From: Terriglobia bacterium
GTDB lineage: Bacteria > Acidobacteriota > Terriglobia > Bryobacterales > Bryobacteraceae
Reading direction: 5' to 3'
Length of the DNA: 32,343 bases
Assembly (NCBI GenBank): GCA_020073365.1
Contig: JAIQFL010000104.1
Coordinates: forward strand, 1-32,343
Positions 10,053 to 17,626 of the stretch are shown in pieces. How positions within the stretch are numbered: position 1 is the first letter of the stretch; each line of letters begins with the position of its first letter. A program made the position numbers and the translations under genes. The notes under the pieces are model-generated. The model did no database searches. It saw only the letters and a list, made by a program, of their open reading frames with translations, and was not told the origin of the DNA.

Positions 10053-11000
10053 ATGAAGCGCAGCGAGTTTATTAAGCAAGTTGCAGGGGGCGCATTCGCC
10101 GTTTCCACGGCGGGCGCGGTGACCGATGAAGGGCCGTTTGCTACAACGGAGGTTCAAATCGAGCGGGCTCAGGCGGGGAAGCCGCATGCCGGGAAGGTGC
10201 TCGCTGCGATTCAACCGCACGCCGACGATATCCCCATTTTCGCGGGCGGGCTGGTGCTGAAATTGATCCGCGAGGGGTACACCGGCTACCTGATCCGCAC
10301 CACGAACGACGACCATACCGGCCCGGGCAGTGTCGGCGAAGGCGTGCTGGCCAACGAGCGTGACAATCTCGAGGTGGCCAGGGCGTTCGGGCTGAAGAGG
10401 GCATACGACCTGTACTACCGCAACCACATGTTGGACAGCGTGTCTCCGCTCGAACTGCGGCTGCGGCTCATCTTTCTTTTCCGACTGCTGAAAGTGGACA
10501 CAGTCATCTGCTACGATCCGTGGCCTCACTACGAGGAGAACCCGGACCACTACGTCACCGCGAGCGCGGTGGAAGCAGCTTGCTGGATGTCCGGCATGAG
10601 CAAGGATTATCCGGAACACTTCGATGCGGGCCTGTCGCCCCACTCGGTGACGGAGAAGTATTACTTTGCACGCGGTCCCCAGTATGTCAACCGCGTAGTG
10701 GATATCACGGGCTTCATGGACCAGAAGATTTCCATCAATATCCTTAACGCAGCTCAAGGGCCGGCCGGCCAGAGCGGGGCGCAACTGCGGCGTCGCCTGA
10801 CGGCGCAGGGATTGCACCTTCCTTTGCTGGGCAACGACGACGAGACGGCGAACCGGGAATACACGCGCCAGTTCGTGCTGGACCGGGACGCGGAGACCGG
10901 CAAGAAGTTCGGACTGACCTATGGCGAGGCGTATCATTACATCGGGCCGGCGCCTGCCAAGGTGGAAGACTACATCCGCAAGAACGCCCTGAAGCTCTGA
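10053..11000 (+). CDS. PIG-L family deacetylase
   Basis: A 315-residue member of the PIG-L/LmbE family, zinc hydrolases that remove N-acetyl groups from amino-sugar conjugates. The metal-binding PHADD motif is at residues 55-59. A second metal ligand is likely the His in NPDHYVTASAVEAACW. The N-terminus (KRSEFIKQVAGGAFAVSTAGA) looks like an export signal with an imperfect Tat motif, so the protein is probably exported. The start at 10053 is fixed by AGGAGGTGATC, a full anti-16S match five bases upstream; an in-frame ATG at 9990 lacks this. The true substrate is unknown. Confidence 0.88.
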   Translation: MKRSEFIKQVAGGAFAVSTAGAVTDEGPFATTEVQIERAQAGKPHAGKVLAAIQPHADDIPIFAGGLVLKLIREGYTGYLIRTTNDDHTGPGSVGEGVLANERDNLEVARAFGLKRAYDLYYRNHMLDSVSPLELRLRLIFLFRLLKVDTVICYDPWPHYEENPDHYVTASAVEAACWMSGMSKDYPEHFDAGLSPHSVTEKYYFARGPQYVNRVVDITGFMDQKISINILNAAQGPAGQSGAQLRRRLTAQGLHLPLLGNDDETANREYTRQFVLDRDAETGKKFGLTYGEAYHYIGPAPAKVEDYIRKNALKL

Positions 11001-11070
11001 AGAGTGCGCCATGGGATGACGTTGAAGGCGGCACGCCGGCGGAAGAGTAGCATTTCAGCGGCTCTCAGGC

Positions 11071-12020
11071 CTACTCTTCCCGCAGGACCCCCGCGGGATC
11101 GATGCTCGTCACCGCGTGTGCCGGCATGAGACAAGCCAGCACCGCAATGGAAGCTAACCCCGCGGCGATGGCCGCCAGCGTCCATCCATCCGTCGCACTA
11201 ATTCCGAACAGGAGGCTGCGGACCAGGCGGCCTGCGGCTGCGGCCACCAGCATCCCGGACGCCAGGCCGAACGCCACGGGCTTCAATCCGCCCGCGCGCC
11301 CAGCGCAATCCGGATGCCCAACTCGCGGCGCCGGAGCGCGATGCCGTAGGCCACCACTCCGTAGATGCCGAGCGCTGCCAGCAGCGCGGAGACCGCAAAA
11401 GCCAACGACACGTCCATCTGGAAGCGGCGTCCGGTGACGGACTCCGCCACAATCTCGCCCATGGTGCGCATCTTGGGCGCCGGGATGCCGGAGTCTATCG
11501 ACTGAATCACGCGGCGCACTTCCTCTGGCAGGACGCGGGGGTCGGCGGAAGACCGCACCACCAGGCCTGCCACCTGGTTAGGGTTTTTCCAGAATGGCGT
11601 GTAGACGATCAAGGTCGGATCGCGCTCCAGCTTCGTGTTGTGGACATCTGCCACCACGCCCACGACCTCGGCATGGATCACACCCGACCCGCTGCTCAGG
11701 ACCTTTCCGAGGGGGCTCTGTCCGGGCCACAGTTTCGCCGCCAGCCGCTCGGAGACCACCACCACGTTGCGGTCGCGGTCGCCTTCTTCGATGGCCCGGC
11801 CGCGCAATAACGGAATCCCTAACGCGCTGAAGTAGTCCTGGCTGATAAATCGCACGTTGATCATGACCATCTGCCGCGTAACGGGATCGAGAGCGCCATC
11901 GTCCGCTCCCTCCAACACCACGTGGTTCACGTTGGATTCGCCGGTGAGCGGCACCCTGCTGGCCACCGCCACGGCGCGAACGCCCAGCCACGCGCGGAGG
12001 CGGCCGTAGCCTCTAAAGGT
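11071..12020 (-). pseudogene. Decayed ADOP/MacB-type ABC permease, C-terminal half
   Basis: This is the second half of an acidobacterial duplicated orphan permease (MacB-like, FtsX fold). On the minus strand the reading frame carries the periplasmic core (SRVPLTGES, RFISQDYFSALGIPLLRGR, VVVVSERLAAKLWPGQ) and then the FtsX membrane segment ending ELGIRIALGARAD. A stop follows at once near 11283. The rest of the domain, LKPVAFGLASG through DPAGVLREE, continues in another frame from about 11286. The family normally has some nine residues (VLRLVLRQG-like) at this join, so a deletion of about 28 nt is the simplest cause. The first ~400 residues of the protein are absent upstream of about 12020. 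It is truncated and frameshifted, so it is called a remnant. Confidence 0.8.
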
Positions 12021-12091
12021 TAGGTCCCCCTTCCTCTCTCCGTGGAGCAGGGAAGGCCTAACGAGGCAGACGACCTCCTGGCATCGGTCTT

Positions 12092-12121
12092 TCATACTTA
12101 AGAGTCTGTTTACCTTATAAT
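12092..12121 (+). promoter_or_regulatory. Candidate promoter of the DUF362 gene
   Basis: A perfect -10 hexamer, TATAAT (12116-12121), lies 36 bp before the start codon. The best -35 positions (TCATAC at 12092-12097, 18 bp away) are poor matches, so only the -10 is well supported. Confidence 0.4.
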
Positions 12122-12157
12122 GGAAAGCATCTGACGGCACTGTTTTTAGGAGGTCGC

Positions 12158-13729
12158 ATGCAGCACGCCGAATGTCCCCACGCCACAGGGCATCGCCGCC
12201 CCCGCCTGAAACAGCTCACGATCCTTGCCGGGCTGGCTTCTCTCATCTGGTTCCTGGTGCGCGTGATTCCCAAACCTTCGCGCGCGTCATATCCTTGCCA
12301 GCGGGCCGCCGCGCCCCTGGCCAGCGGGTTCGTCATCTGGCTCGCCGGGTTGCTGAGCTTCAAGGCGCTCTATCGCCGGGCGTCGAACTCGTCCCGCCAC
12401 ACACGCTATGCACTCCCCGTCCTCGCCTTGGCTGCCGCGCTGGTGGCCGTCTGGCTGCCTCTCGGCGTCACCGATGACGCCGCCGCCCAGGAAGCCTTTG
12501 TTCCCTCCGATGCCCCCAACACCCCCATCGGCGTCGGAAAGGGTATCTTCCCTGGTCGCGTCGTCTGGGCCCACGAGCCCGACGCCGCCCGCTGGGACGG
12601 CAAAACTGGCGACTGGTGGGACGACGCCAACACCGACCAGCGCCTGGTCAGCACCATGGTGTCGGACTCGGTTCGTTCACTCACTGGCAAGAAGACGGGC
12701 AAGGAAGCCTGGGACGCGCTTTTCCGCAACTTCAACCAGACCCACGGCGCCCCCGGTACCGGTTACCGCGCGGGCGAAAAAATCGCCATCAAGATCAACG
12801 AAAACCAGAATCGCTCCGGCTGGACCACCGGCCAGGCCGTCCCCAGCCCGCACATGATTTATGCCCTGGTGGCTGAGCTCATCGAAGTAGCCGGCGTGCG
12901 CGGCGAAAGCATCACCGTCTACGACTCCAGCCGTTCCATCGGCGAACCCATCGTCCGCAAATTCCGGGCCAATGCCAACGCCGATTTCCAAGCCGTCCGC
13001 TTCGTGGCCAAACAAGCCGCCGCCAACGGCCAGATGGCCGCCGAGTTCGACCCATCCAACCCCGTTCACTTCGCCGACCCCAACCTGCCCGAGGCCTATC
13101 TGCCCAAGACCGTCACCGAGGCAAAGTACCTGATCAACTTCGCGCTGCTGCGTGCGCACATCATGTTCGGCGTTACGCTCACCGCTAAGAATCACTTCGG
13201 CGAGGTCTATTTTCCAAACGGCGGCGGATTCAGTCCCCGCACCCTGCACAGCTTCGGCGGCCGCACGCGCCCGCTCGGCTCCTACAACTGCCTGGTCGAC
13301 CTGATCGGCCACAAGCAGCTCGGCGGCAAAACGCTGCTCTACCTGGTGGACGCCCTCTATCCCGGCGAGCACAACGAAACCAGGGTGACCAGATTCGCTT
13401 CATTCGGCGATCAATGGGCCGCCAGCCTCTTCGCCTCCCAGGACCCGGTGGCCATCGACTCCGTGGGCCTCGACTTCCTGCGCAACGAACCGAAAGAAAC
13501 CCAGGTCCGCGGCACCGCCGACGCCTATCTCCACGAAGCCGCGCTGGCCAACAAGCCGCCTTCCGGGACGGTGTACGATCCCGCGAGGGAAGGCAAGCCG
13601 CTGGCCAGCCTGGGAGTGCACGAGCACTGGAACAACGCCACCTCCAGGAAATACTCGCGCAACCTCGGCAAGGCCGAAGGCATCGAGCTGATCGCGCTCC
13701 CGTCCTCCAGGCCGGTGAAAGGCGACTAG
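12158..13729 (+). CDS. DUF362 domain-containing membrane-anchored protein
   Basis: A 523-residue protein. The N-terminal ~115 residues hold about three hydrophobic segments (near 20-38, 52-68 and 84-105). A soluble DUF362 domain follows from about residue 120 to the end, including AIKINENQN, YDSSRSIGEPIVRKF, LINFALLRAHIMFGVTLTAKNHFG and FASQDPVAIDSVGLDFL. In other DUF362 proteins the domain is often joined to ferredoxin clusters; no Cys motif is seen here. The soluble part should lie outside the cytoplasmic membrane. AGGAGG lies six bases before the ATG. Its function is unknown. Confidence 0.85.
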   Translation: MQHAECPHATGHRRPRLKQLTILAGLASLIWFLVRVIPKPSRASYPCQRAAAPLASGFVIWLAGLLSFKALYRRASNSSRHTRYALPVLALAAALVAVWLPLGVTDDAAAQEAFVPSDAPNTPIGVGKGIFPGRVVWAHEPDAARWDGKTGDWWDDANTDQRLVSTMVSDSVRSLTGKKTGKEAWDALFRNFNQTHGAPGTGYRAGEKIAIKINENQNRSGWTTGQAVPSPHMIYALVAELIEVAGVRGESITVYDSSRSIGEPIVRKFRANANADFQAVRFVAKQAAANGQMAAEFDPSNPVHFADPNLPEAYLPKTVTEAKYLINFALLRAHIMFGVTLTAKNHFGEVYFPNGGGFSPRTLHSFGGRTRPLGSYNCLVDLIGHKQLGGKTLLYLVDALYPGEHNETRVTRFASFGDQWAASLFASQDPVAIDSVGLDFLRNEPKETQVRGTADAYLHEAALANKPPSGTVYDPAREGKPLASLGVHEHWNNATSRKYSRNLGKAEGIELIALPSSRPVKGD

Positions 13730-13774
13730 CGGCTTGGTCCGCTATCCGCCGCGCGGTCCCCGCGCCGGAGATCC

Positions 13775-13847
13775 GCAGGCGGAACCGCCCGCGCCACTAC
13801 AACAGCTCCTGTGGTTTTCAGAGGTGCGGCAGGCGGTTCCGCCTGCC
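13775..13847 (+). repeat. Two GC-rich palindromes in the intergenic region
   Basis: GGCGGAACCGCC (13778-13789) and a 9-bp-stem hairpin, GGCAGGCGG with CCGCCTGCC (13828-13836 and 13839-13847), lie between the convergent DUF362 and molybdenum hydroxylase genes. They share the core GGCGG-N2-CCGCC. No T-run follows, so they are REP-like palindromes more than terminators. Confidence 0.45.
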
Positions 13848-13959
13848 TCGCCCGCTTGCGGGCGATTCTTTCAAGCGGTCACGGCACTAAAAACCTGCGG
13901 CACCCTGCGCACCCGCGAAATACCGGGAAGCAGACAGAGCACGTTGTGGCGGCCGGCCG

Positions 13960-16041
13960 CTACCCCCGCGGAGCGCGGATGGGCATCGCGTGCACCCGCT
14001 TCCCCGTCGCGTCGAACACCGCGTTCGCGATCGCCGGCGCGATGGCGATGATGGGAGTCTCCCCCGCACCCGCCGATTCGAGATCCTTGCGGTCCAGCAG
14101 GATCGCGTCCAGTTTGGGAACGTCGCGGAATCGCGGCACCCGGTAGGTCGCGAATCGCGCATTGGTGAGCTTGCCGTCCTGGAACAGGATCTCCTCCCGC
14201 AGTGCCGGGCCGACGCCCATCATGAGACACCCTTCCACCTGAGACCGCAGGTTGGCCGGATTCAGGATGGCCCCGCACTCGAAGGCCTGGACCACCTCGA
14301 TCAACCGCGGTGCGCCACTCGTGCGATCCACCTCCACCTCGCAGCAGGCCGCCACCACCGAGTTCTTTTCGGTCCCGCAGGCCAGGCCGATGCCGGTTCC
14401 CGGGCGCCGCTTCTTCCGCCGCTCCACCCAGCCGAACCGTTGGGCCGCGGCGTTCAGTACGTTCTTCAGCCTCTCGTTGTCGAGATGCGACAGCCGGAAC
14501 TCCAGGGGGTCTTTGCCCGCCGCTTCGGCCAGTTCATCGGTGAACGCTTCCCGCGCGAAGTTGTTCGCCGTGGCCGCCAGGACCCGGTACGACGATTGCC
14601 GCAGCGGCGGGTCGGATGCCACGAACCGGACCCGCGTATGGGGGATGCGATACGGGGTGTCGAGCGCCGCCGCGCCCGAATTGTAGTTCGTAAAATCCCA
14701 AGCCGAAATGGCATTGCCCGCATCCAGGCCGGCCTCGATTTCAATCAGCGCGGCGGGGCGGAAATACGCCCACATGAACTCCTCCGCGCGCGTCCACTGC
14801 ACGGCCACCGGGTGTCCCGCCTCTTTGGCGAGACGTGCGGCCTCCGTGGCCGCCTCTCCGGTGTGTTTGCCTCCGAAACCCCCGCCGAAGTGCGGCACGA
14901 CGACGCGCACCCGATCCTGCGCGACGCGGAACGTCTCGGCCAGTTGCTGGCGGACGTTCGCCGGATTGCTGGTACCGGTCCAGACCGTGAGACGGCCGTC
15001 CTGCCACTCCGCCACCGCGGCGCGCGGCTCCATGGGGGCGTGCTGTACATAGGGCACCTGGTACGACGCCTTCAACCTGGTGCGCGCCTCGGCCAACCCC
15101 TTCTCCACCGAGCCGCGGTCCTGCCCCTGGGGGCGTTCCTGCGGCCTGGCATGCTGCTTCAGGTAGCCGAAGAGATCGTTGCTGGAGGGCTGCTCTACGG
15201 TCTTCCACCGGGCCGTGGCGGAGATCGCCGCCAAGGCTTTTCGGGCGGCGAACGTGGTGGGCGCCGTGCAGGCGACGAAACCGCCATCGCGTACCACCGT
15301 CACTCCCGGCATCTTCCGCGCCTCGGACAGGTCCACGCTGTCCAGCGTTGCCCCGTAGGACGGCGCGCGCAGCACGCGGCCGTAGAGCATGCCGGGCCGC
15401 ACGATGTCGCTGGGGAATCGGTGCGCCCCGGTGACCAGCTCGCGAGCATCCAGGCGGACTTGGGGCTTTCCCAACATCTGCCAGTCCTTGGCCGGAGTGA
15501 CCGTGGTGTTGGCCGGCAACGCCTCTTTGTAAGCAGCGGCGAGTTCGGGCGAACGGGCCAGGTCGGCATAGCCGTACCGCTTGCCGGCGTACTGGACAGC
15601 GCCATCGCGCACTTCCAGCCGTGCGGCGGCATCCACGCCGAACTGCCGGCCGGCCGCGGCCAGCAGCAGGTCGCGCGCCGTGGCTGCCGCCCGGCGTACC
15701 AGCGGGAAGGTACGCGGCGTCGTGCTGCTGCCGGAGGTGCCGCCGTCGTTGGGCGTCTGGTCCGTGTCGCCCATCACCATGCGCACGCGGTCGAGGGGCA
15801 CTCGCAGCTCTTCCGCCGCGGCCATCGCCAATTCGGTGAGCGCGCCCTGGCCCTCTTCGACCTTCCCGCTCAGGATGGTGATGAAGCCGTCCTCCCCGAT
15901 GTGCAGCCTGGTTTCCAGGGTTCCGGCTCCGCCGCCCCTCTGGGCATCCGACAACGGTGCCGTCGCCACGATCAGAAGACCTGCGCCCGCGATCTCCAGA
16001 AACTCCCTGCGGTTCACAGTGGACTGGTTCACATTGGACAT
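13960..16041 (-). CDS. Xanthine dehydrogenase family, molybdopterin-binding subunit
   Basis: A 693-residue large subunit of a molybdenum hydroxylase, which hydroxylates heterocycles or oxidises aldehydes using water as oxygen donor. A Tat signal (NRREFLEIAGAG) at residues 10-21 predicts export of the folded, cofactor-loaded enzyme. Mo-cofactor motifs include GGGFGGKHTGE and, near the end, GAGETP with Glu661 at the expected catalytic base position. It resembles periplasmic isoquinoline 1-oxidoreductase-type beta subunits; the substrate cannot be fixed. It starts 9 bp after the 2Fe-2S gene, with AGGAGG before the ATG, so the two form an operon. No FAD subunit or cytochrome c subunit is nearby. 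Confidence 0.93.
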   Translation of the reverse strand: MSNVNQSTVNRREFLEIAGAGLLIVATAPLSDAQRGGGAGTLETRLHIGEDGFITILSGKVEEGQGALTELAMAAAEELRVPLDRVRMVMGDTDQTPNDGGTSGSSTTPRTFPLVRRAAATARDLLLAAAGRQFGVDAAARLEVRDGAVQYAGKRYGYADLARSPELAAAYKEALPANTTVTPAKDWQMLGKPQVRLDARELVTGAHRFPSDIVRPGMLYGRVLRAPSYGATLDSVDLSEARKMPGVTVVRDGGFVACTAPTTFAARKALAAISATARWKTVEQPSSNDLFGYLKQHARPQERPQGQDRGSVEKGLAEARTRLKASYQVPYVQHAPMEPRAAVAEWQDGRLTVWTGTSNPANVRQQLAETFRVAQDRVRVVVPHFGGGFGGKHTGEAATEAARLAKEAGHPVAVQWTRAEEFMWAYFRPAALIEIEAGLDAGNAISAWDFTNYNSGAAALDTPYRIPHTRVRFVASDPPLRQSSYRVLAATANNFAREAFTDELAEAAGKDPLEFRLSHLDNERLKNVLNAAAQRFGWVERRKKRRPGTGIGLACGTEKNSVVAACCEVEVDRTSGAPRLIEVVQAFECGAILNPANLRSQVEGCLMMGVGPALREEILFQDGKLTNARFATYRVPRFRDVPKLDAILLDRKDLESAGAGETPIIAIAPAIANAVFDATGKRVHAMPIRAPRG

Positions 16042-16050
16042 CGCCGCCTC

Positions 16051-16524
16051 CTATCCTTTCTTCCCCGTGGCTGCGGCAGCGCGCCGCACCGCGGCCATAA
16101 TCCGCTGGTAGTCCGAACAGCGGCATAGGTTGCCGTTCAGGCCGTCAACAATCTGTGCGTCCGTCGGCTTGGGGTGGTTTTCGAGCAGCGCCACGGTTTG
16201 GAGCACCATGCCCGGCGTGCAATAGCCGCACTGCACGGCGCCTTCGTCGAGGAACGCCTGTTGTACCGGGTGCAGCGTCCCGGCCTCAGCGAGACCTTCG
16301 ATGGTGACGATCTTGCGGCCCTCGGCCGCGCGCACCGTCGTGACGCAGGAGACGGTTGGCTTGCCGTCGAGAAGCACGGTGCACGATCCGCACTGACCTT
16401 CGCCGCAGCCGTATTTCGTTCCGGTCAACCCCAGGTCTTCGCGCAGCACCTCCAGCAGGGGCCGCTCCGGCTCCGTGTCCACGCTGCGCGCCTTACCATT
16501 GACCGACAACCGGATGGTCGCCAT
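16051..16524 (-). CDS. 2Fe-2S subunit of molybdenum hydroxylase
   Basis: A 157-residue small subunit carrying two 2Fe-2S clusters that pass electrons from the Mo site. The plant-type ferredoxin cluster is bound by Cys40, Cys45, Cys48 and Cys60. The second, in the helical domain, uses Cys99, Cys102, Cys134 and Cys136 (CGYCTPGM and CRC). All eight ligands are present and the length is normal. It has no signal peptide, so it is probably exported with the Tat-targeted large subunit. GGGAGG lies about 10 bases before the ATG. It is the first gene of the two-gene operon. Confidence 0.96.
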   Translation of the reverse strand: MATIRLSVNGKARSVDTEPERPLLEVLREDLGLTGTKYGCGEGQCGSCTVLLDGKPTVSCVTTVRAAEGRKIVTIEGLAEAGTLHPVQQAFLDEGAVQCGYCTPGMVLQTVALLENHPKPTDAQIVDGLNGNLCRCSDYQRIMAAVRRAAAATGKKG

Positions 16525-16727
16525 GTGGTTGAGACCTCCCTCTTATGGCTTTTGCAAGGGCACGCCGATAGAGGCATGCCGCCTCTTGAATTATAAGGCG
16601 ATTCACGGCTGAAAATGGAATAACAGACCTGAAATTATAGTGTAGTGCACGACGAACGGCACAAAGGCGGCCTGCGGCGCGTTCTCTCCCCTGTGGATCC
16701 TCGTGGTTAAATCCTCATCGCCGCCGG

Positions 16728-17396
16728 TCAGTTTGCGCCCTTTTTCTCCGCCGGCGTCCGCGAGGGGTACCCGACCGTCTGCGAGAGGGTGATCTTCTGT
16801 TCCGGCCGGAGGTGCAGCGCCTTGGCCAGCGCGTCGCGGTTCACCATGGCTCGGATCACGGTGGAGAAGCCTTCCGAGGCGCAGTACAGGTACACGTTCT
16901 GTCCGATCGAGCCGGTTTCCGCGGCTGAGTACAGCACTCTGGTGGCGTCCGGCAGTTCGGCCATTTTGGCATAGTCGGCCACATACACCAGGTTCAAGGG
17001 AGCTTGCGCCACGAATGGTTGCAGACCCGCGGCTGCGCGCAGGTCGCCTGGAACCACCAGGTCCAGGCGGTGCTCCTTGGCGTTGTAGAGGTACACTCCC
17101 TCCGCTAGCGCGACATACACATCGATGGTTTGCCGGTTGCTGGCGGAGGGCGCCGTGCGCCTCCCGTCGGGCCGGTTCACGCCATATGCGGCCCAGAGCA
17201 GGTTCGAGAGCGCCTGCGGTGACAACTTCTCGGGGCTGAACTCCCTCCCGCTCTTGCGCGCGTTGAGGGCCTGCATCAGCGGCATGCCCCCGGTAGTGTG
17301 GGGTTTGGGAAGTGGGATGGTAGCCGCCGTTTCGGCCCAGGCGGCGCTCGCCAGCAGAACCAGAACAAAGGCCTTTTTCATAAAGGATACCGTCAT
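16728..17396 (-). CDS. Exported nitroreductase-family (SagB-like) protein
   Basis: A 222-residue FMN-dependent nitroreductase fold. Residues 40-220 include MQALNARKSGREFSPEKLSPQALSNLLWAAYG, the FMN-binding start of the family, then NRQTIDVYVAL and the GSIGQNVYLYCASEG segment typical of SagB/thiazoline-oxidase-like members. The N-terminus (MKKAFVLVLLASAAWA) is a clear Sec signal peptide, so it acts outside the cytoplasm. ATG at 17396 or at 17381 could be the start; the latter gives a textbook signal peptide and neither has a good ribosome site. It lies 203 bp upstream of the Mo hydroxylase operon on the same strand. The substrate is unknown. Confidence 0.85.
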   Translation of the reverse strand: MTVSFMKKAFVLVLLASAAWAETAATIPLPKPHTTGGMPLMQALNARKSGREFSPEKLSPQALSNLLWAAYGVNRPDGRRTAPSASNRQTIDVYVALAEGVYLYNAKEHRLDLVVPGDLRAAAGLQPFVAQAPLNLVYVADYAKMAELPDATRVLYSAAETGSIGQNVYLYCASEGFSTVIRAMVNRDALAKALHLRPEQKITLSQTVGYPSRTPAEKKGAN

Positions 17397-17626
17397 CCGA
17401 ATTCTACACCCTGCGGGTCGGGGAAAGCAGTATCCGACGCCAAGAGCATAGGCGTCGAAATAAAGGGTTGCCGAGCGGCTTCTTGGCGGTATGGGAATTT
17501 CTCGACAGGAATCAGTTGCCGATCATCCCGAATGTGCTCAGATCTTCCCCAACCGGTTGCGGCTCTGGAAGCATAAGCTGCCCAGCTCCTATCAAACACT
17601 CCACCGATACAGTATTCTGAATTTCA

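Noticed and set aside
13990..16128. A 712-residue open frame on the plus strand opposite the Mo hydroxylase operon.
   Set aside because: It is the antisense shadow of a well-supported GC-rich gene pair; its translation is Arg/Gly/His-rich with no recognisable domain and no ribosome site.
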